This document shows positions 40,780 to 49,815 of a stretch of 64,000 bases of DNA, piece by piece. Origin of the DNA: CAVPTL01 sp963794415 (GTDB taxonomy: Bacteria; Actinomycetota; Thermoleophilia; Gaiellales; JAICJC01); the NCBI GenBank assembly GCA_963794415.1, contig CAWCDI010000003.1, positions 1-64,000 on the forward strand, read 5' to 3'. Made by a program: the position numbers and the translations under genes. The notes beneath the pieces are model-generated. The model was not told the origin of the DNA. It worked only from the letters and a program-made list of their open reading frames with translations, and made no database searches. The stretch's first letter is position 1. Every line of letters starts with the position of its first letter.

Positions 40780-42006
40780 CTACGCCCGGGGCCGCAGCCA
40801 GAGCGTGGCCTGGCGTGGCTGCACGGTGTCATCTACCACCCCGACGAGCTCGCGGCCGAGCACGTCCAGGTCGATCTGCTCTCGTAGCCGGCCGGCGAAC
40901 GCCTGCACGGTGGCCTCGGCGTCGTACGCGCGGCGGGCGAACCGGTGGTCGATCGCGCGCTGGATGCGGCGGCGAAGCGGCTGGAACGCGAGCGCCACCA
41001 CCAGCGTCGAGATGGTGACCGCCAGCGCGCCGGACTCGCCGGTCGCTGCGCGAAACGCAGCGCCGAGCAGCGCGATCCCGCCCAGATAGAGCGCCGCCAG
41101 CACCACGATGAGGCATGCGTACACCAGCGTCCGGCGGATCACCAGGTCGATGTCGTAGAGGTGGTAGCGGAGGATCGCCACCCCCATGAGGGTCGGGAAG
41201 AGCGCCAGTGCGATCACGAACGCCTGACCCGATAGATCGCCCACGCCGAGGGCGGTCATGACCGTCGAGGCGAGTATGAGTACGGCCACGAACACCACGC
41301 CCGCCATGATCCACTTCACCTGCTGGCGCTCGATCCCCGCCGAACGCCGGAACCGCAGCACGACGGCCACCACGCCAGCGAAGAACGATGCGAAGATGAG
41401 CAGGTTCCCGATCCCGGCGATCGCGCTCGCGACCGTTGCCGCGGTGCCGCTCAGCTCGAGCGGGTTCTTCACGTCCGAGAGGACCCCCGAGGGTGACAGA
41501 TCGCCAAACCCGGTCGCCGCCGAGCCGATCGCCCCGGCGATCGCGGCGGCGACGGCGATCCGCCAGCGCGGCGTGAGCGGCCGGCCGGTGGGAAAGAGCA
41601 GCAGAAGGAGCGTCATGGTCAGCGTGAAGATCCCGTCGAGCGCCGACGAGGAGAGCCAGAAGGCCGCCTGCCCGAAAGGCACGCTGCCGGGCGAGACGAC
41701 CAGCGCGTAGACCGCGTAGTTCTGGATGAGGCTGTGGGCGAGCGAGAGGAAGAGCGCCACGGCGATGAAGAGCCAGCCGATGACGTTCCCCAGGTGGCGC
41801 GAGATGATGAGCGCCCCGATGACCGAGAACGCGATCCCCACCAGCGTGAACATGATGGTCGTGGCCATGGTCTGCACCTGGCGGTCGAGCAGGCCCAGCG
41901 CGATCGCCGCCGCGTTGATGAAGACGTTCAGCGCGACGATTGCCCACACGACCCGGTTGGTGCGCACGATCTCGAGACCTTGCATCGTGGGCGTAGTCTC
42001 CCCCAT
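40780..42006 (-). CDS. Multi-pass membrane protein with sensor-like C-terminus
   Basis: A 408-residue protein with about nine hydrophobic segments, then a charged region (RYHLYDIDLVIRRTLVYACL, IQRAIDHRFARRAYDAE, LREQIDLDVLGRELVGVVDD). Membrane halves of this type occur in actinobacterial histidine kinases and cyclases, but here the protein stops before any kinase, HATPase or GAF domain. It may be a truncated or stand-alone sensor. Start ATG 42006 or the codon-8 ATG 41985, which has GGGGGAG upstream. Divergent from ogt with a palindrome between. Confidence 0.75.
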   Translation of the reverse strand: MGETTPTMQGLEIVRTNRVVWAIVALNVFINAAAIALGLLDRQVQTMATTIMFTLVGIAFSVIGALIISRHLGNVIGWLFIAVALFLSLAHSLIQNYAVYALVVSPGSVPFGQAAFWLSSSALDGIFTLTMTLLLLLFPTGRPLTPRWRIAVAAAIAGAIGSAATGFGDLSPSGVLSDVKNPLELSGTAATVASAIAGIGNLLIFASFFAGVVAVVLRFRRSAGIERQQVKWIMAGVVFVAVLILASTVMTALGVGDLSGQAFVIALALFPTLMGVAILRYHLYDIDLVIRRTLVYACLIVVLAALYLGGIALLGAAFRAATGESGALAVTISTLVVALAFQPLRRRIQRAIDHRFARRAYDAEATVQAFAGRLREQIDLDVLGRELVGVVDDTVQPRQATLWLRPRA

Positions 42007-42008
42007 GG

Positions 42009-42023
42009 ACGTTCCGGGAACGT
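42009..42023. promoter_or_regulatory. 15-base palindrome between divergent genes
   Basis: ACGTTCC-G-GGAACGT, perfect, directly before the membrane-sensor start and 71 bases before ogt. The shape fits an operator for a dimeric regulator; no local regulator gene is adjacent, so the binder is unknown. Confidence 0.5.
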
Positions 42024-42093
42024 AACGACGTCGATCTCACGCCAACCCCGCCGCCGGCGTTCTTCTCTCAGAACCGAACGTCAGGAGCACACC

Positions 42094-42606
42094 ATGGACA
42101 CACGGCACGCATACATCCAGACCCGCATCGGAGAGCTCCTGCTCGTCGCATCCGGCGACGCGCTCACCGGGGTCTACTTCGAGGGACACTGGCACCCGCC
42201 CGCAGAGGGCACGCTCGGCGCCGAGGTGCAGGCGGCCGGCGACCCGCTGCTGCGCGAGGCCGAGGCAGAGCTGCACGAGTACCTGGCGGGAGAGCGCACG
42301 GAGTTCGAGGTGCCCGTCTCGCTGCACGGCGACGCCTTCCAGATGCGTGTCTGGGCGATGCTGAACGAGATCCCGTTTGCCGCGACCACCACCTACGGCA
42401 CGCTGGCAGCGCGCCTGGGCGACCCCGCGATGGCCCGCGCGGTCGGCCGCGCAGTGGGGCGAAATCCCGTGAGCATCATCGTCCCGTGCCACCGCGTGGT
42501 GGGCGCCGACGGCAAGCTCACCGGGTATGCGGGCGGGCTTGATCGCAAGCGGTTTCTCCTCACCCTGGAGGAGCCGCGGGTGCTCGCGGCAGAGCGCCTC
42601 TTCTGA
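42094..42606 (+). CDS. ogt: Methylated-DNA--protein-cysteine methyltransferase
   Basis: A 170-residue O6-alkylguanine-DNA alkyltransferase. The active site IIVPCHRVVGADGKLTGYAGG holds the acceptor cysteine in PCHRV, preceded by the helix-turn-helix TYGTLAARLGDPAMARAVG with the arginine finger. It removes alkyl groups from O6-guanine in a suicide reaction. AGGAG lies 6 bases before ATG 42094. It is followed 24 bases later by tag, giving a small alkylation-repair unit. Confidence 0.95.
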   Translation: MDTRHAYIQTRIGELLLVASGDALTGVYFEGHWHPPAEGTLGAEVQAAGDPLLREAEAELHEYLAGERTEFEVPVSLHGDAFQMRVWAMLNEIPFAATTTYGTLAARLGDPAMARAVGRAVGRNPVSIIVPCHRVVGADGKLTGYAGGLDRKRFLLTLEEPRVLAAERLF

Positions 42607-42630
42607 GGCCGGGCGCCTAGACTCAGGGGC

Positions 42631-43227
42631 ATGTCGGGCGCGATCATCGGTGACGACGGGCTGGCGCGGCCCTCCTGGGCCGCGACCGATCCGCTCCTGC
42701 GCGACTACTACGACACCGAGTGGGGCGTGCCGGTCACCGACGAGCACGGCGTCTTCGAGCGCATCTCGCTGGAGGCGTTCCAGTCGGGGCTCTCGTGGGT
42801 GACCATCCTGCGCAAGCGGGCTGCCTTCCGCGCGGCCTTCGACGGCTTCGACCCCGACAAGGTCGCGGCCTACGGCGATGCCGATGTCGCACGGCTCCTC
42901 GCCGACGAGGGCATCGTCCGCAACCGCGCGAAGATCCTCGCCACCATCAAGAACGCCGGGGCGACGGTGGCTCTGCGATCGGAGGGCGGGCTGGCCGATT
43001 TCGTGTGGTCGTTCAGGCCCGGGACCACCCCGGCGCCGCGCTCGCTCGGCGAGATCCCGACGCAGTCCGCCGAGTCGGTCGCGCTCTCGAAGGCGCTTCG
43101 CAAGAAGGGCTTCTCGTTCGTCGGGCCCACCACGATGTTCGCGCTGATGGAGGCGATCGGGATGATCGACACGCACCTGGTGGATAGCCATCGCCGCGGG
43201 AGCTCCGGGCTTTGGCCGCCGGACTGA
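42631..43227 (+). CDS. tag: DNA-3-methyladenine glycosylase I, zinc site altered
   Basis: A 198-residue Tag-type glycosylase that excises 3-methyladenine. The helix-hairpin-helix core (FQSGLSWVTILRKRAAFRAA, GIVRNRAKILATIKNA, FSFVGPTTMFALMEAIG) is intact. E. coli Tag has a zinc site made of Cys4, His17, His175 and Cys179. In this protein the matching positions appear as ARPSW (no Cys), YYDTEWG (Tyr for His), THLV (His kept) and DSHRR (Ser for Cys). So the metal site is probably lost. Read after ogt; overlaps the next gene by 16 bases. Confidence 0.9.
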   Translation: MSGAIIGDDGLARPSWAATDPLLRDYYDTEWGVPVTDEHGVFERISLEAFQSGLSWVTILRKRAAFRAAFDGFDPDKVAAYGDADVARLLADEGIVRNRAKILATIKNAGATVALRSEGGLADFVWSFRPGTTPAPRSLGEIPTQSAESVALSKALRKKGFSFVGPTTMFALMEAIGMIDTHLVDSHRRGSSGLWPPD

Positions 43228-43697
43228 CCGAGGGGCTCGACTGGCGCTCGCCGTCACCGCAGCTCCTGGTGCTGCGGCGGATCGAGGTCGCCGTGCTCAC
43301 GGTGATCGCGGCAGCGATCGGCGGGGTCGCAGCCGGCTGGTACTTCAGCCCGGCCGCCGGGGCAGGGGTGGCGGTCGTGGCGGTGATCTGCGGCCTCATC
43401 GGCGAGCGCACCGCCAGACGGCGCTACCTCTCGTGGGGATATGCCGAGCGTGAGGACGACCTGCTGGTGCGGCGCGGGGTGCTCTTCGCCAAGCTGTCGG
43501 TGGTGCCCTACGGCCGCATGCAGTTCGTGGACGTGACTGCCGGCCCGCTCGAGCGGGTGTTCAAGCTCGCGACGGTGAAGATGCACACCGCGGCCGCCGC
43601 GAGCAACGCGCGCATCCCCGGCCTCGAGCGCGAAGAGGCTGCCCGGCTGCGCGACCAGCTCGCAGAGCTCGGAGAGGCCAGGGCGGCGGGCATATGA
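43212..43697 (+). CDS. PH-domain membrane protein, YdbS-like
   Basis: A 161-residue protein: two membrane helices (residues 20-65, VAVLTVIAAAIGGVAAGWYF), then a bacterial PH domain (bPH2, DUF304): EREDDLLVRRGVLFAKLSVV and PYGRMQFVDVTAGPLERVFK. Start TTG 43212, inside tag. The YdbS/YdbT pair is found together in many Gram-positive bacteria and is thought to affect the membrane; details are not known. Overlaps the next gene by 4 bases. Confidence 0.85.
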   Translation: MAAGLTEGLDWRSPSPQLLVLRRIEVAVLTVIAAAIGGVAAGWYFSPAAGAGVAVVAVICGLIGERTARRRYLSWGYAEREDDLLVRRGVLFAKLSVVPYGRMQFVDVTAGPLERVFKLATVKMHTAAAASNARIPGLEREEAARLRDQLAELGEARAAGI

Positions 43698-44992
43698 GCA
43701 CGCCCGGCGAGTGGCGCAGGCTCGCTCCGGTCTCCCCCATCGTCCGCGGCGGCCGCGGCACCATCGGGGTGGTCATCATCCTCATCCCGGCGCTTCTCGG
43801 CGGCGGCGTCTCGGCCGGCTCGCTGGTGCCGCTCGGGATCCTCGCCGTGGTGGTCGTCCTGAGCTTCGTCTCGTGGGTGGTCACGCGCTGGATGATCGAC
43901 GGCGATGACCTGCGGATCGAGACCGGGCTGCTGCGGCGCCGCTCGCTCCGGTTCCCGCTGTCACAGGTGCAGGCGATCGACGTGGTGCGCCCCGGCCTTG
44001 CCCGCCTGCTGGGCGTCGCCGAGCTGCGGCTGCGGATGGGAGGATCCAGCGGCGGTGCAGCCCGGCTCTCGTACGTGCCGGCCGGCGAGGTGGACGACCT
44101 CCGCGCGCAGCTCATGGCCCTGGCCCACGGCGCGCCGGCCACCGCAGAGGCGGCGGCGGAGCCGGAGCCGCCGGAGACCATCCTCACGACGGTGCCCACC
44201 GGCCGGCTGATCCTCTCGATCCTCTTGAGCGACGTTGGCTTCTACGCCGAGGCGGTGCTGGCGGCGCTCGTGATCTCCGCCGTGTTCGAGCCGCAGATCG
44301 CGAAAGCCGTGATCAGCGGCGGCGGGCTCGTGTGGCTGATCGGCGTGGCGGCCACCACCTGGCGGCGCTTCAACCAGGAGTACCGGCTCACGGTGAGCGA
44401 GGCCCACGACGGGCTGCGGCTGGGCGGCGGCCTCATCGCCCTCACCCACGAGACCATCCGGCCCGGCCGGGTGCAGGCCGTGCGGATGGTCGAGCCGCTC
44501 CTCTGGCGGCCGTTCGGCTGGTGCCGGCTGCAGGTGGACGTGGCCGGGCGGCAGCGCACGAGCGGCGAGGGCCAGGCCGAGCGCCGCCAGCTTCGCACGA
44601 TCCTGCCGGTGGGAGACCGCGCGCTGGTGGAGGAGGTGCTCGACCGGATCCTGCCCGACCGCCCGCGCGGCCAGACGCCGCCGCCCAGCAGGGCGCGGTT
44701 CAAGAGCCCGCTGCGCTTCCGCATGCTCGGTGCGGGCAACACCGGTACGTGCGTGGTGACCACCACCGGGCGCCTTCGCCGCACCACGTGCTGGGTGCCG
44801 CTCGAGAAGGTGCAGAGCCTGCGGCGCGTGCAGGGGCCGGTGCAGCGCCGGCTGCAGCTTGCGAGCGTCCACGTCGATACGGCCGGCAGGGTTCGCGCGA
44901 CGCTCCGCGATCGCGACATGCACGAGGCCGACGAGTCGCTCGGCCGGTTCACCGAGCTCGCCCGCGCCGCCCGGCGGACATCGGCGGCCTGA
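43694..44992 (+). CDS. PH-domain membrane protein, YdbT-like
   Basis: A 432-residue protein with pairs of membrane helices alternating with three bPH2 domains (RFPLSQVQAIDVVRPGLARL, IRPGRVQAVRMVEPLLWRPF, VPLEKVQSLRRVQGPVQRRL). Partner of the preceding YdbS-like protein, with which it overlaps by 4 bases. The unit ends against a convergent universal-stress gene 8 bases away. Confidence 0.88.
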   Translation: MSTPGEWRRLAPVSPIVRGGRGTIGVVIILIPALLGGGVSAGSLVPLGILAVVVVLSFVSWVVTRWMIDGDDLRIETGLLRRRSLRFPLSQVQAIDVVRPGLARLLGVAELRLRMGGSSGGAARLSYVPAGEVDDLRAQLMALAHGAPATAEAAAEPEPPETILTTVPTGRLILSILLSDVGFYAEAVLAALVISAVFEPQIAKAVISGGGLVWLIGVAATTWRRFNQEYRLTVSEAHDGLRLGGGLIALTHETIRPGRVQAVRMVEPLLWRPFGWCRLQVDVAGRQRTSGEGQAERRQLRTILPVGDRALVEEVLDRILPDRPRGQTPPPSRARFKSPLRFRMLGAGNTGTCVVTTTGRLRRTTCWVPLEKVQSLRRVQGPVQRRLQLASVHVDTAGRVRATLRDRDMHEADESLGRFTELARAARRTSAA

Positions 44993-45000
44993 CCCTCCGC

Positions 45001-45453
45001 TCAGCCGGAGTGGGCAGGCTTGCGAGAGGCCGGCGTGCCGCACAGCACCGGGCACTTCGCATGCTCGAGCACGCCGCCCACGACGCTTCCCGAGAGGAAC
45101 CCGCGAAACGAGCTCCACCCGTGCGAGCCGATCACGATCATGCGCGCGTCGTTGTCCTCGGCCGCCTTGCAGATCTCGCTGGTGGGGTTGCCCTGGACGA
45201 GCTCCGCGGTGGCGGTCACGCCGAGCTCGGCCGCCCGCTTCTCGGCGTCTCTGAGCACCTCGCGGGCACGGCTCTTGTCGGCGTCGATGAGCTCGTCGAC
45301 GTTTCCGTAGGGCGCGCCGAACGCGCTTTGGATGACGCTCCAGACCGAGATGAAGAGCACCTCGTCCCCGGTCTGCCGGGCGAGCTGGAGCCCGGTCTCG
45401 GTGGCTGACCCTGCAGCCTCCGACCCGTCGGTGGCAATCACGATCTTCGACAT
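45001..45453 (-). CDS. Universal stress protein (UspA family)
   Basis: A 150-residue UspA protein: KIVIATDGSEAAGSATETGL at the N-terminus and the ATP-binding motif G-2x-G-9x-G(S/T) in GSHGWSSFRGFLSGSVVGGV, followed by HAKCPVLC. Probably ATP-binding. Last gene of a minus-strand group, 25 bases after the AAC(3)-like gene. Confidence 0.92.
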   Translation of the reverse strand: MSKIVIATDGSEAAGSATETGLQLARQTGDEVLFISVWSVIQSAFGAPYGNVDELIDADKSRAREVLRDAEKRAAELGVTATAELVQGNPTSEICKAAEDNDARMIVIGSHGWSSFRGFLSGSVVGGVLEHAKCPVLCGTPASRKPAHSG

Positions 45454-45478
45454 CTCTGGCCTCCCAAGCGTTGCATCG

Positions 45479-46315
45479 TCAACCTGGGTTTACGGTAGCC
45501 CCCGGGCGATGCTCGGCCAGCCAGTTCTCGCCATAGTCCACAAGCGCGCGCTGTGGCATCAGAAGCGCGGTGGCAGCGCCCACGGTGCCGCGGCGCTCGA
45601 GCCCGGTGTCCGCGGCAAAGGCGGCACCGAGCTGGGGGAAGTCGTCCTCGTCCCAGTCGAGGTCTGCGAACTGCACCCACTGCCGCTCGCCGTCGACCAG
45701 TATCGGCGCACTCGACGTGTGCAGCGGCGGGACGGGCAGCGACGCACGGCACTCGGCCAGGTGCAGCGAGGTGTTGTTGCCGTGCCCCACGCCCAGCAAG
45801 AGCACCCATCCATCAAGGTCATAGACGCGCGCGAGGGGTGAGCCATCGCCCAGCGAGAACTCGAGCCGATGCCCGGCGGTGACCTCTTCGGCGTGCGCGC
45901 CGCGGGCCGCGAACGAGCTCTGCGGATGGGCGCTTCGCAGCACGCCGCGCTGCTTTCGAAACGCCTCGGGGATAGCCCCCATCCCGCGGGTTGGGGTGAG
46001 GTCGGGCTCGTAGGCCGGCATCGTGGCGCGGATCGTCTCCCACCACGCCTCTGGCACGGGCGGGGCCTGCCATGGCGCCGGATCGCTCAGGTTGCCGGAG
46101 TGCGTGGGCATGACCAGCGTGCCGGCCGGCGTGAGCGCCTCTTCGAGCGCGAGGACGACCGCCTGCTCTCCCCCGGACACCCAGCCGCAGGCGCTCAGCG
46201 AGGAGTGCACCAGCAGCGTCATGCCGGGCTCGACTCCCAGCGCGGCGAGATCTGCGGCCAGCGACTGGACGGTCGCGGGCGTGGAACCGGGCTGGATGGT
46301 GTCGCGCTCGCTCAT
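45479..46315 (-). CDS. Aminoglycoside N(3)-acetyltransferase family protein
   Basis: A 278-residue protein of the Antibiotic_NAT (AAC(3)/YokD) family: LLVHSSLSACGWVSGGEQAV, GTLVMPTHSGNLSDPAPW, SAHPQSSFAARG and LLGVGHGNNTSLHLAE. Members acetylate the 3-amino group of aminoglycosides using acetyl-CoA, but many chromosomal homologues act on unknown substrates. There are no mobile elements nearby, so acquired resistance is not suggested. Start ATG 46315, overlapping the TMEM175-like gene as ATGA. Confidence 0.88.
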   Translation of the reverse strand: MSERDTIQPGSTPATVQSLAADLAALGVEPGMTLLVHSSLSACGWVSGGEQAVVLALEEALTPAGTLVMPTHSGNLSDPAPWQAPPVPEAWWETIRATMPAYEPDLTPTRGMGAIPEAFRKQRGVLRSAHPQSSFAARGAHAEEVTAGHRLEFSLGDGSPLARVYDLDGWVLLLGVGHGNNTSLHLAECRASLPVPPLHTSSAPILVDGERQWVQFADLDWDEDDFPQLGAAFAADTGLERRGTVGAATALLMPQRALVDYGENWLAEHRPGATVNPG

Positions 46316-47016
46316 ATGCCGTCGGAGTCGGGAAATCTGCCGCGGCTCTGGCGGCGGCGGCGCCTGTCCTCGGTCTCGCCGTGCACGCGAAACACCGCGG
46401 CGAGCGCGATGATGAGGAAGCCGTAGGCGGCGATGCGCGGGTTCTCGCGCGCCAGCACGATCACCACGAAGTACGCGCCCAGGTTGGGGCTCGCCCGCCG
46501 GGCGATGCGCGCGATCTCGGAGGTCTCCACCTCGGGAATGAGCAGCTGCGGCCGGTGGGCGATGGTGCGCCACATCCCGTTCAGGATCAGCGAGACGACG
46601 AACAGCGAGAGGCCGAAGAAGATGACTGCCGTCTCCTCGGCGCTGTCGCTCTTGTGGAGCGCCTCGGCCACGAGGTTGGTGGGAAACGGCAGAAATGACA
46701 CGGCCAGGAGCAGCAGCAGGTTCAGCCGGGTGATGAGGTCATCGGCGTACTGCAGCCGCCGGAACATGCCGTGGTGGGCCAGCCAGATGCCGCCGATCGT
46801 GACGAAGCTCGTCACGTAGGCGAGGTAGGACGGCCACTGGTCGATGATCCCCTGACGAAGGTCGTTGAAGCCCGACTCGGGCACCCCGATCTCGAGCACC
46901 AAGAGCGTGATGGCAACTGCGAACACGCCGTCGCTGAAGGCCTCGATGCGGCCGGTGTCCCACTGGCTGTTGATTGCGGCTTGGCTTGCGGGCGTCCCGG
47001 CGGTCTCGTCGGTCAT
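46312..47016 (-). CDS. TMEM175-type potassium channel (DUF1211)
   Basis: A 234-residue protein from ATG 47016 with six hydrophobic segments. The pore-helix signature FSDGVFAVAITLLVLEIGV of TMEM175 occurs in helix 1, and FVTIGGIWLAHHGMFRR follows. Prokaryotic TMEM175 forms tetrameric K+ leak channels. An in-frame ATG 24 codons upstream adds only an Arg/Gly-rich stretch and is not used. Confidence 0.88.
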   Translation of the reverse strand: MTDETAGTPASQAAINSQWDTGRIEAFSDGVFAVAITLLVLEIGVPESGFNDLRQGIIDQWPSYLAYVTSFVTIGGIWLAHHGMFRRLQYADDLITRLNLLLLLAVSFLPFPTNLVAEALHKSDSAEETAVIFFGLSLFVVSLILNGMWRTIAHRPQLLIPEVETSEIARIARRASPNLGAYFVVIVLARENPRIAAYGFLIIALAAVFRVHGETEDRRRRRQSRGRFPDSDGI

Positions 47017-47142
47017 CGCCTCAATTTCGGCGGAGCGGCCACCGATTCCTCTGACCGCCGCCCGCCCACGGTGCCGCGCGAGTCGCATCCGAGCGCGACT
47101 GGAGCCAGGCGATCAAGGGCCTCATCGCCGGCAAAACGTCGT

Positions 47143-48537
47143 TCATGCCGGCGTAGAGGTCACCTCGAGCGGCTCGCCGAGCCTGCCCCACTTCGGCACG
47201 CCGCCGTCGGTCACGTGGATCACGCTGGTGGCGCCGGCCCGCTGCAGGAGGCTCGCCGCGGTGGCCGCCCGCTCGCCCGATCCGCAAACCACCGCGAGCG
47301 GCGCTGAGGGGTCGAGGCCCGCAGGGACCTCCCTGATGTCGTGCCACGGCGTGAATGCCGAGCCCGCGATGTGGCCGCGATCCCACTCTGCCTGCTCTCG
47401 CACGTCGAGGATCTGGAGCGCCGGCTCGGAGTCGCGAAGGCCCGGGAGGCCGACGAGCTCGAGCCGCTCGACATCAGCAGTGGGTCGCTTGTCCTGGCGC
47501 CAGCTGGTCATGCCGCCGCCCAGGAACCCCGCGAGGCGGCGCAGGCCGATCGAGAGCGCGAGCCGGGCGGCGTGACGGCCGTCGGCGTCGTCTCGGCCGA
47601 TGAAGACGATGTACTGACCGGCGTCGGCGAGCCACGCAAGCTTCGACCCGAACCCGGCCCAGAGCATGGGGATGCAGATGCTGCCGGGCACGTGCGCGTC
47701 GTCGAATTGGAGGTCGGTGCGGACGTCCACCAGCAGCGCTCCCTGGGCGCGGTGCTGCTCGACCTGGCGGGGCGCGAGCGAGAGCACCTCCACTCCGGTG
47801 GTGATGAGCGGGCCCTGGTTGAGCCCCACGATCACCTCGAAGTTGGGCGGCTGCGGGCCGAGGCCGGCGATCGACTGCGCCACGAACTGGTCGGCGTCGG
47901 CGATGCGCAGCGCGGGGTTGTGCTCCCGCTCGTAGCCGATGGTCGAGCAGATCTTCATGTCCATCCCCGGGCCTCCGCACATCGATCCGCCGAGGTGGCC
48001 CGGCCATACCTCGACGGCGTCGGGCAGGCTCAGGAGCTTGGTCTGAAGCGAGTCGAAGATGCCGCGCGCCCCCTCAGCCTTCTCGACCGCCAGGTCGGGG
48101 CGGGCGACGTCGTTCACGAAGAGCGAATCTCCGGTGAGCACCGCCCAGACGTCGTCGCCGCGAGCGGCGTCGATCAGCGCGAAGGCGGTGTGCTCGGGGC
48201 GATGGCCCGGCGTGTGGAGAGCGCGCACCGTCACCTCGCCGAGCTGCAGCTCATCGCCGTCCTCGAACGCGACGTGGTCATAGCCGGCGTTCGCGAGGCG
48301 ATGGATGTGGATCTCGGCTCCCGTGGCCGCCGCGAGCCTGCCGTGGCCGGACAGATGGTCGGCGTGGTTGTGGGTCTCGAGCACGTGCTCGATGCGCACG
48401 CGCAGGTAGCGGGCGAGCTCCAGGTACACGTCGATCTCGAAGCGCGGATCGACCACCGCTGCGACGCCGGCATCCCCATCTCCGATCAGGTACGAGGCGC
48501 AGCCGAGGTCGTCGTGGGTGATCTGGCGGAAGATCAT
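47143..48537 (-). CDS. Persulfide dioxygenase-like MBL protein with two rhodanese domains
   Basis: A 464-residue fusion. Residues 1-230 are an ETHE1/BlsA-type metallo-beta-lactamase domain with ETHNHADHLSGHG (metal ligands), HTPGHRPEHTAF and WPGHLGGSMCG. Two rhodanese domains follow (about 250-350 and 365-460). In the second the catalytic-loop cysteine is present (VVCGSGERAA); in the first the same place is FIGRDDADGRH, without cysteine. The family oxidises persulfides to sulfite in sulfide detoxification. Divergent from the next MFS gene, 46 bases apart. Confidence 0.9.
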   Translation of the reverse strand: MIFRQITHDDLGCASYLIGDGDAGVAAVVDPRFEIDVYLELARYLRVRIEHVLETHNHADHLSGHGRLAAATGAEIHIHRLANAGYDHVAFEDGDELQLGEVTVRALHTPGHRPEHTAFALIDAARGDDVWAVLTGDSLFVNDVARPDLAVEKAEGARGIFDSLQTKLLSLPDAVEVWPGHLGGSMCGGPGMDMKICSTIGYEREHNPALRIADADQFVAQSIAGLGPQPPNFEVIVGLNQGPLITTGVEVLSLAPRQVEQHRAQGALLVDVRTDLQFDDAHVPGSICIPMLWAGFGSKLAWLADAGQYIVFIGRDDADGRHAARLALSIGLRRLAGFLGGGMTSWRQDKRPTADVERLELVGLPGLRDSEPALQILDVREQAEWDRGHIAGSAFTPWHDIREVPAGLDPSAPLAVVCGSGERAATAASLLQRAGATSVIHVTDGGVPKWGRLGEPLEVTSTPA

Positions 48538-48583
48538 GGGGTGCGGATCGTAGACTCCGCGACGGCGGTACCGTCACTGAAAC

Positions 48584-49744
48584 ATGCGCCGACTGGTTGT
48601 CCTCGTCTCGTTGCTGATGGTGCTCGACACCGCCGCCTACGCGGCCGTGATCCCGCTCCTGCCCCACTACCGGCACGAGCTGGGGCTGAGCCCGTTCGGC
48701 GCCGGCGTGCTGCTGGCCGCCTACAGCGCCTCGGTCATCCTCTTCGCGATCCCGTCGGGACAGCTCACCGACATGCTGGGCTCGAAATGGATGACCGGCG
48801 CCGGTGCCGCCTCGCTGATGGTGGGCATGCTGCTGATGGCCGTGGCGCACTCGTTTGCGCTGCTGATGGTGTCGCGGATGTTTCAGGGCGCGGCCGACGC
48901 CATCGTCTGGAGCGCCGGGATCGCATGGGTCTCATCGTCGGCGCCGGCGGGGTCGCGCGGGTCGCGCATCAGCGTCGTGCAGGCGGCCGCGACGGTCGGG
49001 TTCATCGCCGGTCCGGTGATCGGTGCGATCGCGATCGGCGGAGCCGGCATCACGCCGACGTTCCTGGCCGTCTCGGCCCTCGCGGGCGTGCTGCTGATCG
49101 CGGTGATCGTCTCGCCGCATCCTGCACCGGTGCAGGGTGAGAGGCCGGCCCTCGCCCCGGTGCTGAGGGCGTGCTTTCGCCAGTCGCTGATTACCTCCAG
49201 CGTGATCGTGATCTTCGTGGCGGCGGTGGTCGGCGGCGGGCTGCAGCTGCTCATCACGCTCCAGCTCTCCGACGGCGGGATGAGCGGCGGGCGGATCGGC
49301 CTGGTGTACACGGCCGGCGCCATCCTCTCGTCGTGCGTGGCGGTTGCGACCGGGCGTGGCGGCGACCGGTACGGCCGGGTGCCCATCGCGGTCGGCGGGA
49401 CTGCGCTGCTCGCGGTGATGGTCGCGACGCTCGCGCTGCCCGGCTCGGTGCGGGTGTTCGTGGTGCTGGTGGTGGTGACGTTCGGGATCGAGGCGATCCT
49501 CTATGCCGTCGCCTATCCGCTGAGCGTGGACGGCGCCGACCGATCGCACCTCGGCCACGGCGTGGTGCTCGGCGTGGTGAACCTCGCGTGGGGCATCGGC
49601 GCGGTGATCGGCCCGATCGCGGGGTCGGGGCTGAGCGACCTCGCCGGATCCGGCGGCTCGTACCTGATGCTCTCGGTGTTCACCGTCGCCGCTCTCGTGG
49701 TGGTGCGGATGAAGACGCGGGTGGCTTCCGTCCAGCCGGGCTAG
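48584..49744 (+). CDS. MFS transporter
   Basis: A 386-residue protein with about 12 hydrophobic segments; helix 1 LLMVLDTAAYAAVIPLLPHY and loop FAIPSGQLTDMLGSKWMTG are typical of drug-resistance MFS members (DHA1). The second-half loop ATGRGGDRYGRVPIAVGG supports this. Substrate unknown. Starts at ATG 48584 in a 46-base divergent gap with the sulfide-oxidation gene. Confidence 0.85.
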   Translation: MRRLVVLVSLLMVLDTAAYAAVIPLLPHYRHELGLSPFGAGVLLAAYSASVILFAIPSGQLTDMLGSKWMTGAGAASLMVGMLLMAVAHSFALLMVSRMFQGAADAIVWSAGIAWVSSSAPAGSRGSRISVVQAAATVGFIAGPVIGAIAIGGAGITPTFLAVSALAGVLLIAVIVSPHPAPVQGERPALAPVLRACFRQSLITSSVIVIFVAAVVGGGLQLLITLQLSDGGMSGGRIGLVYTAGAILSSCVAVATGRGGDRYGRVPIAVGGTALLAVMVATLALPGSVRVFVVLVVVTFGIEAILYAVAYPLSVDGADRSHLGHGVVLGVVNLAWGIGAVIGPIAGSGLSDLAGSGGSYLMLSVFTVAALVVVRMKTRVASVQPG

Positions 49745-49815
49745 GTGGGCGACGAATCGTGGCGTTGCTCACGTCGTGAGATAGTTGCCGCCTGACGCAC
49801 GCCTTCACGACGACG

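Noticed and set aside
45479..46315. Acquired aminoglycoside resistance gene
   Set aside because: The gene is embedded in an operon with housekeeping-like genes, overlaps its neighbour, and no mobile element lies near; a chromosomal family member is more likely.
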